Shown: positions 26,609-36,080 of the stretch, piece by piece | Position numbering within the stretch: position 1 is the stretch's first letter | Layout: each line of letters opens with the position of its first letter | Source: Caecibacteroides pullorum | GTDB lineage: Bacteria; Bacteroidota; Bacteroidia; Bacteroidales; Bacteroidaceae | Assembly (NCBI RefSeq): GCF_019239235.1 | Contig: NZ_JAAZTS010000006.1 | Location: forward strand, 87,311-151,310 | Reading direction: 5' to 3' | Length of the DNA: 64,000 bases | Program-made: the position numbers and the translations under genes | Notes under the pieces: generated by a model | Told to the model about the DNA's origin: nothing | The model's input: the letters and a program-made list of their open reading frames with translations, nothing else | The model's database searches: none

Positions 26609-28627
26609 ATGAAATTTATTCTGAATCATTTTATGAATGAGATTTTGAAGAAACCTCTACTTCTGTTTTGTTGCTGTTTTTTGTTGACAGGATATATTAG
26701 GGCCAATCAAGATGTTTCTAAAGTATATGTGGTATTTAAAACCCATCTTGACGTAGGTTTTACAGATTTAAGTTCGGTAGTGGAACGTAATTATATTGAA
26801 GAGTTTATTCCAAAGGCTTTGGAGGTGGCTGAACAGTTGAAGAAGGATGGTAAAGGCGAACGATACATTTGGACTACAGGTTCCTGGTTGATATGGCGCT
26901 ATCTGCAAACTGCGACGCCCGAGGCTGTAGAACGATTGAGAAAAGCTATTGCTGATGGTGATATAGTGTGGAATGGCGTACCTTACACAATGGAATCAGA
27001 AACGATGAATTTAGACTTATTCGGTACTTGCTTGTCTTTGACAAAAAGGCTGGATAAAATGTTTGGTAAGCATACTATAGCAGCTAAAATGACTGACGTG
27101 CCAGGGCATACGAGGAGTATTATTGCTCCTTTATGTCGTGCGGGAATCCGTTTTCTTCATATTGGGGTCAATTTCGCTTGTCCGGTACCTGACGTACCAC
27201 CTTTTTGTCGTTGGCGAGATATAGAAGGCAATGAAGTAATCTTAGTATATCAGCAAGAATATGGTTCGGAGAGTATATTGCCAGATGGAAAGACTGCTAT
27301 TGCTGTGAATTTTACGGGAGATAATCACGGTCCGCATAGTTATGAAGCGATCAAGTCCATTTATGCAAATCTACGAAGGCGTTATCCCAATGCTCAGTTG
27401 ATACCGGCTTCATTTAATGAAATAGCTAAAGATTTACTCAACATGAAAGAGCGTCTGCCAGTCATAACCTCAGAAATAGGTGATACATGGATTTATGGAT
27501 ACGGTAGTTCGCCTGTGCGTATGGCTAAGTTTCGCGCTTTATCCAGGCTTTATTCTCAGTGGTTGAGAGATGGAAAGTTGGATCCAGAGAGTGATGAAGC
27601 TCTTAATTTTGCAGTAGAATTAGGCCTGATTGGGGAACATACACAAGGTATGGATATCAAGACTCATTTGCGGAATTGGGATAAATATGATATGGATAAA
27701 TTTATACCTGCGAGGAAAGAACTGGCGTTTCAGCGAGTAGAACAATCTTGGAAAGAAATAGATGATTATATCGGGTTGGCCATTGCTTATTTGCCTGAGC
27801 ATTTGCGGAACGAGGCTTGGGAGAAAATTGAAGAAACGGAAAAGATTTCTATTCCATCATTTACTATAAATGCGTCAAAGGGAGATTACGCCCCTTGGCA
27901 ATGTGAATTGTTGGATGGTAATTTGAGAGTTGGAGGGTTGTGTTATCAAATGTTTGATAGTAATGATTATAAAAGATTCTTAAAGAATTATTTGCGTAAT
28001 AATCCACAATGGGCTTTGGAGGATTTGAGTAAGATTGGCTTGGAAGATTCAAGAGCCGTTAGTGTTTCTTTGCCTGCTTTGACGATTAAAAGGGAAGAGC
28101 GAAATGAAAAGAAAGGTAAACGATTTGTTTATGAATTGTCTTTCCCATATCGTAATGGGGTGGACGGCCGTTGCTATCCGGAAAAGATGTATGTCAATAC
28201 TTTATCTTATAAAAATGGGAAAAGGGCCGAACTGGAAGTCACGTTTGTCAATAAACCGGCTGTTCGTCTACCTGAAGCCTATTGGCTTTCTTTTAATGCG
28301 ACCGATATTGTTTCATTGGTCGCTGAAAAAGTAGGCCGACCGGTTGATCTCTTGGATGTAGTGAAAAAGGGGAACCGACAGATGCATGGTATTGATCGTT
28401 TTGTAGATATTGTCACTTCCCAGGGAACTATTCGTATTTGGAGTAAAGATGCTTTTTTGGTGAATATAGGTGAACCTTGTGGACTGAATTATAGCCTGCA
28501 ATATCCTGATAAAAGAGGAGGAATTCATTTTAATTTGGGTAATAACTTGTGGAACACAAATTTTAGTATGTGGTGGGAAGGTTCGATAACTTATCGATTT
28601 GTCATTGAATTATTAACGATAAAATAA
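26609..28627 (+). CDS. GH38-like DUF5054 protein
   Basis: About 672 residues with a signal peptide (hydrophobic CCCFLLTGYIRA near 20-32). It opens with KTHLDVGFTDL (His-46, Asp-48), the His-x-Asp metal-binding motif of GH38 alpha-mannosidases, followed by TTGSWLIWRYLQ, NGVPYTMESE and DNHGPHSYEA. The layout fits DUF5054, an uncharacterised GH38-related family. The C-terminal half (from about 420) is beta-rich. The in-frame GTG at 26558 lies within the GH2 gene, so the ATG at 26609 (or 26633) is preferred. A retaining alpha-mannosidase-like reaction is an inference. Confidence 0.75.
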   Translation: MKFILNHFMNEILKKPLLLFCCCFLLTGYIRANQDVSKVYVVFKTHLDVGFTDLSSVVERNYIEEFIPKALEVAEQLKKDGKGERYIWTTGSWLIWRYLQTATPEAVERLRKAIADGDIVWNGVPYTMESETMNLDLFGTCLSLTKRLDKMFGKHTIAAKMTDVPGHTRSIIAPLCRAGIRFLHIGVNFACPVPDVPPFCRWRDIEGNEVILVYQQEYGSESILPDGKTAIAVNFTGDNHGPHSYEAIKSIYANLRRRYPNAQLIPASFNEIAKDLLNMKERLPVITSEIGDTWIYGYGSSPVRMAKFRALSRLYSQWLRDGKLDPESDEALNFAVELGLIGEHTQGMDIKTHLRNWDKYDMDKFIPARKELAFQRVEQSWKEIDDYIGLAIAYLPEHLRNEAWEKIEETEKISIPSFTINASKGDYAPWQCELLDGNLRVGGLCYQMFDSNDYKRFLKNYLRNNPQWALEDLSKIGLEDSRAVSVSLPALTIKREERNEKKGKRFVYELSFPYRNGVDGRCYPEKMYVNTLSYKNGKRAELEVTFVNKPAVRLPEAYWLSFNATDIVSLVAEKVGRPVDLLDVVKKGNRQMHGIDRFVDIVTSQGTIRIWSKDAFLVNIGEPCGLNYSLQYPDKRGGIHFNLGNNLWNTNFSMWWEGSITYRFVIELLTIK

Positions 28628-28638
28628 AATATATTTAA

Positions 28639-31134
28639 ATGAAACGTTTATTTATTGTGTGGTTATTGTTGGGGAGTTTATTGAATTCTTATATCCTTTT
28701 TACGCAGGATGTTAAAGCGTCCGAATCTCTTTCAGGAAATCCTCCTCAAAAGAAATTTCTTAATCCGAATCGAATCCGTTACGATGGTTCGTGTATGACA
28801 ATTGACGGTAAAGATGTGTTTATCTATAGCGCAGCTTTTCATTATTTCCGTTGTCCGGAAGAGTTGTGGCGTGACCGTTTTCGTGACATTAAGGCGGCCG
28901 GTTTTAATACGGTCGAGACGTATGTACCTTGGAACTGGCATGAACGTATTATGCCGGCAAGTCCTGAAGACAATACCCATTTTGATTTTGCTGATCTCAA
29001 GCGTTGGTTGAAGATGGCTCAAGAGGAGTTTGGCTTGTATACCATTGTCCGCCCTGGACCATTTATTTGTGCTGAATATTCGGGCGGTGGCTATCCTCGT
29101 TGGCTGGCAAGATTTCGTCCGTCAAGTTACAAGGAGTTTTGGTTGAGAAGTGCAGATGAACAACACATCAGTTGGTGCAAACACTGGTTTGGTGCTGTAT
29201 GCAAAGCGTTGGCAGATGAGCAGTTAACCCGTAAATCCGTGGGAGAGAAAGGAATTATCCTTATTCAGATTGAAAATGAGTATAACCATCACGGATGTTA
29301 TGGTAAAGAAAAGCTTTTGAAAGCATTGTATAAATCTGTTCGTGACAGCGGATGGGATGTTCCTATATTTACGTGTTTGACCAATGAATGTCGCAGTAGT
29401 AAGGATGAGGAATTGTCACAGGTTTTTGATAGTGATAATTACTATGTGGGACTTTCATCTGCTCCAGATTGTGCCTACCGTATGGCAGAGCTTAAAAAAG
29501 CGCAGCCTGATGCTCCAGGATTTGTGACTGAACTTCAAGGGGGATGGTTTTCACTGGTGACAGGAGGTTTAAGTGAGGACCATTATTCGGATGCACGCCA
29601 TTTCAAAGCTGTGGGGTTGATGTCTTTGTTGGGAGGTGCTACAGGGATAAATTATTATATGTTCTTTGGTGGTACTCATTTTGCAGGTTGGGGCGCAAGA
29701 GGTATGACAACTAGTTATGATTATAATGCGGCAATCAGGGAAAATGGTGCACGTGGTCCAAAGTATTTCGAGGCTCAGGCTATCGGTGAATTTATCCATA
29801 GGTTTGAAACCTCTTTGGTTCGTTCCGAAGGCGGTCCTTGTATGCTTGAAGAAGCTCCGGAATCCTTATTTGGTGGTATTCGTGTTGGAATTGACGGTAC
29901 ACGTTTTGTGTTTCTACATAATACCGATCCTCAAAAGCCAATTAAGGGGACAGTACGTCTTTTGCCGGGAAAAATAAAACGTCCCTCGAAACCGATGTAC
30001 AATATTAATCAGCATGGAGAAAAAGTCCTGATAGATGTGCATGATGATGGAGAGAATGGAACTTTAGCTCTTGAACCTGTCGAAGTGACTTATGAACTGA
30101 AAGCGTTGGATACAAAGGTACTGGTTATTCCTTCTGGCAAACGACCGAATCAGGGTGAGTGGTGGCCTCATAAAGTAGTTCAACCCAAACGTCCTTCAAA
30201 AGTACCCGCTTCCATTCGTATTGCATCCGTAAAGAAAAAAGAAGATCGTGTCGGAAATGCAGATTGGATACATTTACATCGTTTGGCATCTTTATCGGAT
30301 TTGGGCGTGAACGATTTTCGTTATAGCTTGTATCGTGCTAATGTAACGTTGGATGCCAATCAGGTTGCAAAGGAGCGTTTCTTGTTATTTAATATGTATA
30401 CCAGAGATATTGTGTCGGTGCAGGTTAATGGAAAGAATGTCAAACGCCTTTTCCCTGATCATGCAGATGCACAATCTTGGACTACTCGTGATTGTTTCCA
30501 GCAGATTCGTCCAAATGAATATGACAATCGTTTTGATGTCTCTGGTACCCTCCGTGTAGGTGAAAATGAGATTGTTGTGGTATATGAAAATTTGGGGCAT
30601 GCTCATGGTTATTTTCCAATGGAAGAACTGGCCGGTATACGGGAAGCAGGGTTGTCTATTACTGAAACTGCTTTGACACATCCTTTGGAATGGGATTATT
30701 CTGCTGATGTTGCAGGTATAAGTGAAGGATGGAATCTTCCGGACTTTGAACCAAAAGATTGGGAAGCCGTAAACTTGGATGTACAATGTAAAATCCCTCG
30801 AAAAGGTAATGGTGTTCAGCCTAAATCTGTTGCAGACGGATTGTTTACCTGGTATCGTATAGAGTTCGAACTTCCTGAACAGAAAAAAGGAATTTGGATT
30901 CCTTGGTTGGCTCGTATTAATGCGTCTGGTAACGGCTATATGTGGCTTAATGGACACAATATAGGTCGTCATTGGGAAGCAGGACCACAACGTGAATATT
31001 TTTTGCCTGAGTGCTGGTTGAACTTTGGAGGGAAGAAGAATGTATTGGTGCTAGGGCTGAGGCAGACAGTCAATGGCGCTTTACTGAATGCGCTTGAAAT
31101 TCTTCCATATCCGGAAATGGCGGAAATCAGGTAA
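28639..31134 (+). CDS. GH35-family beta-galactosidase
   Basis: 831 residues with an N-terminal signal. The TIM barrel (about 45-370) has the GH35 signature YVPWNWHE and RPGPFICAEYSGGGYP. The acid/base is Glu-214 in IENEYN and the nucleophile Glu-298 in VTELQGG. Two C-terminal beta-sandwiches follow, ending with the family's GYMWLNGHNIGRHW motif near 775. It removes terminal beta-galactose. Last gene of PUL1 on the plus strand, 11 bp after the DUF5054 gene and before a terminator. Confidence 0.93.
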   Translation: MKRLFIVWLLLGSLLNSYILFTQDVKASESLSGNPPQKKFLNPNRIRYDGSCMTIDGKDVFIYSAAFHYFRCPEELWRDRFRDIKAAGFNTVETYVPWNWHERIMPASPEDNTHFDFADLKRWLKMAQEEFGLYTIVRPGPFICAEYSGGGYPRWLARFRPSSYKEFWLRSADEQHISWCKHWFGAVCKALADEQLTRKSVGEKGIILIQIENEYNHHGCYGKEKLLKALYKSVRDSGWDVPIFTCLTNECRSSKDEELSQVFDSDNYYVGLSSAPDCAYRMAELKKAQPDAPGFVTELQGGWFSLVTGGLSEDHYSDARHFKAVGLMSLLGGATGINYYMFFGGTHFAGWGARGMTTSYDYNAAIRENGARGPKYFEAQAIGEFIHRFETSLVRSEGGPCMLEEAPESLFGGIRVGIDGTRFVFLHNTDPQKPIKGTVRLLPGKIKRPSKPMYNINQHGEKVLIDVHDDGENGTLALEPVEVTYELKALDTKVLVIPSGKRPNQGEWWPHKVVQPKRPSKVPASIRIASVKKKEDRVGNADWIHLHRLASLSDLGVNDFRYSLYRANVTLDANQVAKERFLLFNMYTRDIVSVQVNGKNVKRLFPDHADAQSWTTRDCFQQIRPNEYDNRFDVSGTLRVGENEIVVVYENLGHAHGYFPMEELAGIREAGLSITETALTHPLEWDYSADVAGISEGWNLPDFEPKDWEAVNLDVQCKIPRKGNGVQPKSVADGLFTWYRIEFELPEQKKGIWIPWLARINASGNGYMWLNGHNIGRHWEAGPQREYFLPECWLNFGGKKNVLVLGLRQTVNGALLNALEILPYPEMAEIR

Positions 31135-31157
31135 TGGTTTCATGAGATATCTGTAGG

Positions 31158-31202
31158 AAAGCATCGCTTTAACTCGTTTAAAACGATGCTTTTCTTATTT
31201 TA
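31158..31202 (+). terminator. Terminator ending PUL1
   Basis: Stem AAAGCATCG / CGATGCTTT (31158-31166, 31184-31192) with additional TTTAA/TTAAA pairs in the loop, followed by a T-rich tract. It separates the GH35 gene from the convergent sigma gene. Confidence 0.8.
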
Positions 31203-31204
31203 AA

Positions 31205-31741
31205 CTACAGCAACATCTCCCTCAACCTCCGCAACGTCTTCGATACCGAATTCATGGAGGCTTGAGGGGTGATATCCAAGAGCTCGGCGATTTCCTTGTG
31301 TGAAAGGTCTTTGATGTAGAAAAGGTAGAGTATTTGCTTTTGTTGAGGGGGAAGGCTGTTGATGGCTTTCCGAAGGGCCTGATATTGACGGGTCTCTTCG
31401 TCGTCACGGGCAAAAAAGTGGCGGAAGGCGTCTTCGTCCTCGGAAAGTGAGAACTCTATCTCGTCAATAGACAGATTGTCGTGGCGTGAGGCGTAGTAAT
31501 CGTAGGCCATATTGCGCATGGCACGGAGAAGATAGATTTTCAAGTCGTCAATGCCGTGCAAGTCGCCTCGTTTACAGAGGCGGATGAAGATGTCTTGAAT
31601 AAAGTTTTCGATCAGGCCGGTATCATTGACAAATTTCAGGCCATAGTTGTAAAGCAGGTTATAATGTCTCTTGTATGAAAGCTCCAATACTTCCAGAAAG
31701 TCGTTCTTCGTGGCAGATATGTTTCTTCCCTTTTGCTTCAT
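31205..31741 (-). CDS. ECF sigma factor (RpoE-like), convergent to PUL1
   Basis: 178 residues of normal ECF length. Sigma-2 region at about 22-90 (NYGLKFVNDTGLIENFIQDIF, then DLKIYLLRAMRNMAYDYY); sigma-4 at about 120-178 (LPPQQKQILYLFYIKDLSHKEIAELL, then SVSKTLRRLREML). It should direct RNA polymerase to PUL promoters when freed from a FecR-type anti-sigma. There is no anti-sigma gene beside it. It is the best candidate partner of the unpaired FecR protein at 5189, 25 kb away at the other end of PUL1. It resembles the sigma at 36251. Confidence 0.92.
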   Translation of the reverse strand: MKQKGRNISATKNDFLEVLELSYKRHYNLLYNYGLKFVNDTGLIENFIQDIFIRLCKRGDLHGIDDLKIYLLRAMRNMAYDYYASRHDNLSIDEIEFSLSEDEDAFRHFFARDDEETRQYQALRKAINSLPPQQKQILYLFYIKDLSHKEIAELLDITPQASMNSVSKTLRRLREMLL

Positions 31742-31876
31742 GTTTTTTCCGTATCAGAACCCTGCATCTCGTAAAATTGTCGGCTAAGATAGTAAAAAGA
31801 ACGGATAAATCATAGAAAAAGTGAAAAAGAGTTTGGCTTATAGTGGGTATAGAGGGACTCGTAAGGAAAAAAAACG

Positions 31877-31884
31877 TATTTTTG
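31877..31884 (+). promoter_or_regulatory. -7 box of the large GH2 gene
   Basis: TATTTTTG matches TAnnTTTG 34 bp before the start codon. No good TTTG lies at the usual distance upstream, so the promoter may be weak or activator-dependent. Confidence 0.45.
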
Positions 31885-31918
31885 TTTCCTGTAATTTGTA
31901 ATATAATCAATCGCTTTT

Positions 31919-34900
31919 ATGAAGAAAAACTTATTATCTGTCATTCTCTTGTTAGGAACGTTGGGCGGTTTTGCCCAGACGACAAGTCTGAATGGTTTCG
32001 CTTATGGACAGGCTGAGGCACCGACAGGCAAGGAGTGGGAGTCTCCCGAGGAGCTGGCACTGAACAAGGAGCAGCCGCGGGCGTGGTTCTTTACGTTTGC
32101 CGACGTGGAAAGTGCACGACGTGTCCTGCCTGAACACAGTAGTTATTATCAGTCGTTGAACGGCGACTGGAAGTTTCATTGGGTGGGCAATCCCGAAGAG
32201 CGTCCGACGGACTTCTACAAGCCGGAGTTCGACGTGTCGGGCTGGGACGACGTCACCGTGCCGATGCAGTGGAACGTGGTCGGCATCCGGAAGGACGGCA
32301 GCCTGAAGTATGGTACCCCGATTTATTGTAACCAGCCGGTTATCTTCCAGCACAAGGTGGCCGTAGGCGACTGGAAGGGAGGGGTGATGCGTACGCCGCC
32401 TCAGGACTGGGTGACCTACAAGCACCGCAACGAAGTAGGTTCCTACCGCCGTTCGTTCACCATCCCTGCCGGTTGGGAAGGACGCGAGGTGTACATCAAC
32501 TTCGACGGCGTTTCGTCTTTCTTCTACCTTTGGATCAACGGGCATTACGTGGGGTTCTCGAAGAACTCGCGCAATACGGCTTCATTCGACATCACGCCTT
32601 ATCTGAACGAGAAGGGCGACAACATGGTGGCCGTCGAGGTCTATCGCAATTCGGACGGTTCCTTCCTCGAGGCGCAGGATATGTTCCGCCTGCCGGGTAT
32701 CTTCCGCACCGTTTCGCTGACATCGACGTCGCAGGTGCAGGTGCGTGACCTTCGCGTCTTCCCCAACTTGGATGCTAATTATGAGGACGGTACCCTCCGC
32801 ATCGAGGCTGACCTTCGCAATCTGGGTAAGAAGAAGGCCAAGGGATATACGCTGACCTATTCGCTCTATGCCAACAAGCTTTATTCAGACGAGAATGAGC
32901 CGGTGGAGGGCATGGATGGCACTTATTCGCTGGCCGAGATGAAGCCGGGTGACGAGATTTCCTCGCAGACCGTGATGGCCGTTCACGCTCCCCGCAAGTG
33001 GTCGGCCGAGGCTCCCTACCGTTATGTTTTGGTGGGTCAGCTGAAGGACAAGAAAGGCCGTGTCGTGGAGACGTTCTCCACCGCCTTGGGCTTCTGCAAG
33101 GTCGAAATCAAGGATACGCCTGCCAACGAAGACGAGTTCGGACTGGCCGGACGCTACTACTACGTGAACGGCAAGACGGTGAAGTTGAAAGGTGTGAACC
33201 GTCAGGAAATCAATCCGGCTACAGGCAACGCCATCACGGTGAAGCAGATGGAAGAGGAAATCATGCTGATGAAGCGTGGCAACATCAACCATGTGCGCAA
33301 CTCGCATTACTCCAACGATCCGCACTGGTACTACCTCTGCGACAAGTATGGCATCTATCTGGAGGATGAGGCTAACATCGAAAGCCACCAGTATTATTAC
33401 GGTGATGCCTCTCTGTCGCATGTGCCCGAATTTGAGGCGGCCCACGTGGCACGCGTCATGGAGCTGGCACATGCACACGTCAACCATCCGTCGGTAGTCA
33501 TCTGGTCGCTGGGCAACGAGGCCGGGCCGGGCAAGAACTTTGTGACGGCCTACAATGCCCTCCATCAGTTCGATCCCTCGCGCCCCGTGCAGTACGAACG
33601 CAACAACGACATCGTGGACATGGGTTCCAACCAGTATCCGTCCATCGCGTGGATGCGTGGTGCCGTGACAGGCAAGTACGACATCAAGTACCCCTTCCAC
33701 GTATCGGAATACGCTCACTCGATGGGTAATGCCGTGGGTAACCTCATCGACTACTGGGAAGCTATCGAGTCGACCAACTTTTTCTGCGGAGCCGCCATCT
33801 GGGACTGGGTGGACCAGGCACTCTACAACTACGACCCGAAGACGGGCGACCGCTACCTGGCCTACGGAGGCGACTTCGGCGACAAGCCCAACAGCGGTAT
33901 GTTCTGCATGAACGGTATCCTCTTCCCTGGGCATCAGCCCAAACCTCAGTACTACGAAGTGAAGAAGGTTTATCAGAACGTGGGCGTCAAGGCGGTGGAT
34001 ATGACGAAGGGACAGATTGAAGTCTTCAACAAGCGTTACTTCGAGCCGCTGACCGATGTCTATATGGTATGGTCGTTGTGGAAGGATGGGAAGAAGATAG
34101 AGGAAAGCACTGCCTTCAAGGGTCCGCGCAACATCCTCGGCCCGCGCGAGAAAGTGGCCTACACCCTGCCTTACGACTACAGCAAGCTGGCTCCCGAAAG
34201 CGAATACTTCGTGAAAGTACAGTTTCTGCTGGCTCAGGATATGCCTTGGGCCAAGAAGGGTTTCGTGCAGATGGAAGAACAGCTGCCCGTGAAGGCCGCC
34301 GGCGAGAAGCCTGCTCTGGCCTCTGTGACGGCCTCGATGGAACGTCCGTTGGTAGAGGAAGCCGAAGACTTCACCACCGTATCGGGCAACGGCTTTACGC
34401 TGAAGTTCGACAACCGCGAAGGTACAATCTATAGTATGGAATACAATGGTCGCAAGGTCATCCTTGACGGCAAGGGACCGAAGCTTGATGCCCTTCGCGC
34501 CCCGGTGGACAACGACAACTGGGCCCGCGACCGCTGGTTCGAGAAAGGCTTGCACAACCTGAAGCACAAAGTCCTGAACTATGCGTGGGTCAACGCCAAG
34601 CGAAAAGGAGACAATACGGTTCAGCTGATGTACACCGTCGAGTCGCAGGCACCGAACGCTGCTGTACTCGAGGGAGGTAACTCCGGTCGTAACTCCATAA
34701 AGGAACTGACTGACCGTCCCTTCGGTCCGAACGACTTCAAGTTCGTTACCAACCAGATATGGACTGTCTATCCCGACGGTTCGGTAGAGCTCCAGTCGAG
34801 CATCACGTCGAATGATCCCTCGCTGGTGTTGGCCCGTTTGGGTTATGTGATGGAACTCCCTGCCGAACTCCAGCAATACACGTGGTACGGCCGTGGTCCG

Positions 34901-35959
34901 TGGAACAACTATAACGACCGTCTGACAGGTTCGTTCATCGAGCAGCATCAGAGTCTGGTGAAAGACCTTTTCGTAAACTTCCCCAAACCGCAAAGCATGG
35001 GCAACCGTGAGGACGTCCGCTGGTGTGCCCTGGCTGATGCCAAGGGCGATGGTGTGGAGTTTGTGGCTGGTACCCGCATGTCGGCTTCCGCTCTGCCCTG
35101 GTCGGCTTTGGAAATGACGCTGGCCCCGCACCCATACCAATTGTCTAAATCTACGGGTACTCACCTGCATATCGACTTGGGTGTGACCGGCTTGGGTGGT
35201 AATAGCTGTGGACAGGGCGGCCCGTTGGAACCCGACCGCATGAAAGCCGGCGACCACAACATGAGTTTCATTATTCGCCCTGTGCGTCAGGCTGATTTTA
35301 CTAAGACAGCTTGTGTTTCGACATCCGGTGAAATGCCATTGTCTATCTCGCGTAGTCGTAATGGAGAAGTGACTATCAGCACTCAAAAGAAGAATGCAGA
35401 GATTCTTTATACCCTGAACGGCAAGAAGAAGGAATATCTCTATATTGAACCCTTTAACCTGCGCGAAGGTGGTGTAGTAACAGCTCGTTATAAAGATAAT
35501 AAAGCTGTATCCGTAACGATGAAGTTTGAAAAACAGGAAAGTGTTCCGATGACTGTAGTGTATGCATCGAGTGAAGAGACTGGCGAAGGAGCTGCTGCTC
35601 ACCTGGTAGATGGTAATCCGAGTACGACGTGGCATACGATGTATTCCGTGACCGTGGCCAAGTATCCCCACTGGGTGGACTTCGATGCAGGTGAAGTGAA
35701 GACTATCAAGGGCTTTGTTTATCTGCCTCGTCAGGATGGTGGAAGCAACGGTAATATTAAGGACTATAGCTTGCATACAAGTATGGATGGCAAGGCATGG
35801 ACTGAAGTTACGAAGGGGACCTTTGGTAAAGGTAAACTGGAACAGCGTGTGATGCTGGACAAACCTGTACGTGCCCGTTATATCCGTTTTACGGGCTTGA
35901 GCTCGCAGAATGGAGCCGACTTTGCCGGTGGTGCCGAGTTCACGGTGATTGCCGATTGA
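31919..35959 (+). CDS. Large LacZ-type GH2 beta-galactosidase with chitobiase-C and discoidin modules
   Basis: 1346 residues with signal peptide (to GGFAQ, about 20). All five LacZ domains are present: jelly roll (about 55-290), Ig-like, TIM barrel (about 400-700) with acid/base Glu-534 in SLGNEAGPG and nucleophile Glu-597 in HVSEYAHSMGN, a second Ig-like domain, and the small-chain sandwich (about 800-1120). Added at the end are a CHB_HEX_C-like segment (AEILYTLNG, about 1130-1200) and an F5/8 type C domain (about 1209-1345). Codon use is much GC-richer than in PUL1. It has its own promoter box and terminator, so it may not belong to either PUL. Confidence 0.93.
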   Translation: MKKNLLSVILLLGTLGGFAQTTSLNGFAYGQAEAPTGKEWESPEELALNKEQPRAWFFTFADVESARRVLPEHSSYYQSLNGDWKFHWVGNPEERPTDFYKPEFDVSGWDDVTVPMQWNVVGIRKDGSLKYGTPIYCNQPVIFQHKVAVGDWKGGVMRTPPQDWVTYKHRNEVGSYRRSFTIPAGWEGREVYINFDGVSSFFYLWINGHYVGFSKNSRNTASFDITPYLNEKGDNMVAVEVYRNSDGSFLEAQDMFRLPGIFRTVSLTSTSQVQVRDLRVFPNLDANYEDGTLRIEADLRNLGKKKAKGYTLTYSLYANKLYSDENEPVEGMDGTYSLAEMKPGDEISSQTVMAVHAPRKWSAEAPYRYVLVGQLKDKKGRVVETFSTALGFCKVEIKDTPANEDEFGLAGRYYYVNGKTVKLKGVNRQEINPATGNAITVKQMEEEIMLMKRGNINHVRNSHYSNDPHWYYLCDKYGIYLEDEANIESHQYYYGDASLSHVPEFEAAHVARVMELAHAHVNHPSVVIWSLGNEAGPGKNFVTAYNALHQFDPSRPVQYERNNDIVDMGSNQYPSIAWMRGAVTGKYDIKYPFHVSEYAHSMGNAVGNLIDYWEAIESTNFFCGAAIWDWVDQALYNYDPKTGDRYLAYGGDFGDKPNSGMFCMNGILFPGHQPKPQYYEVKKVYQNVGVKAVDMTKGQIEVFNKRYFEPLTDVYMVWSLWKDGKKIEESTAFKGPRNILGPREKVAYTLPYDYSKLAPESEYFVKVQFLLAQDMPWAKKGFVQMEEQLPVKAAGEKPALASVTASMERPLVEEAEDFTTVSGNGFTLKFDNREGTIYSMEYNGRKVILDGKGPKLDALRAPVDNDNWARDRWFEKGLHNLKHKVLNYAWVNAKRKGDNTVQLMYTVESQAPNAAVLEGGNSGRNSIKELTDRPFGPNDFKFVTNQIWTVYPDGSVELQSSITSNDPSLVLARLGYVMELPAELQQYTWYGRGPWNNYNDRLTGSFIEQHQSLVKDLFVNFPKPQSMGNREDVRWCALADAKGDGVEFVAGTRMSASALPWSALEMTLAPHPYQLSKSTGTHLHIDLGVTGLGGNSCGQGGPLEPDRMKAGDHNMSFIIRPVRQADFTKTACVSTSGEMPLSISRSRNGEVTISTQKKNAEILYTLNGKKKEYLYIEPFNLREGGVVTARYKDNKAVSVTMKFEKQESVPMTVVYASSEETGEGAAAHLVDGNPSTTWHTMYSVTVAKYPHWVDFDAGEVKTIKGFVYLPRQDGGSNGNIKDYSLHTSMDGKAWTEVTKGTFGKGKLEQRVMLDKPVRARYIRFTGLSSQNGADFAGGAEFTVIAD

Positions 35960-35980
35960 GTCTGTTCCTGAAATAAGGGA

Positions 35981-36030
35981 AAGGCTGCATCAGAATGAAT
36001 TGTCATCCTGATGCAGCCTTTTCTTTTTTG
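35981..36030 (+). terminator. Strong terminator after the large GH2
   Basis: 13-bp stem AAGGCTGCATCAG / CTGATGCAGCCTT (35981-35993, 36008-36020) then TTTTCTTTTTT. Confidence 0.92.
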
Positions 36031-36080
36031 ATAGAGCGAGGTGTCATGCTTTCTTTTGGCAGGCAAGATACACGGATGTC

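Noticed and set aside
32885..35776. 963-residue open frame on the minus strand inside the large GH2 gene
   Set aside because: Shadow of a GC-rich coding strand; its sequence is rich in His, Val and Arg with no recognisable domain.
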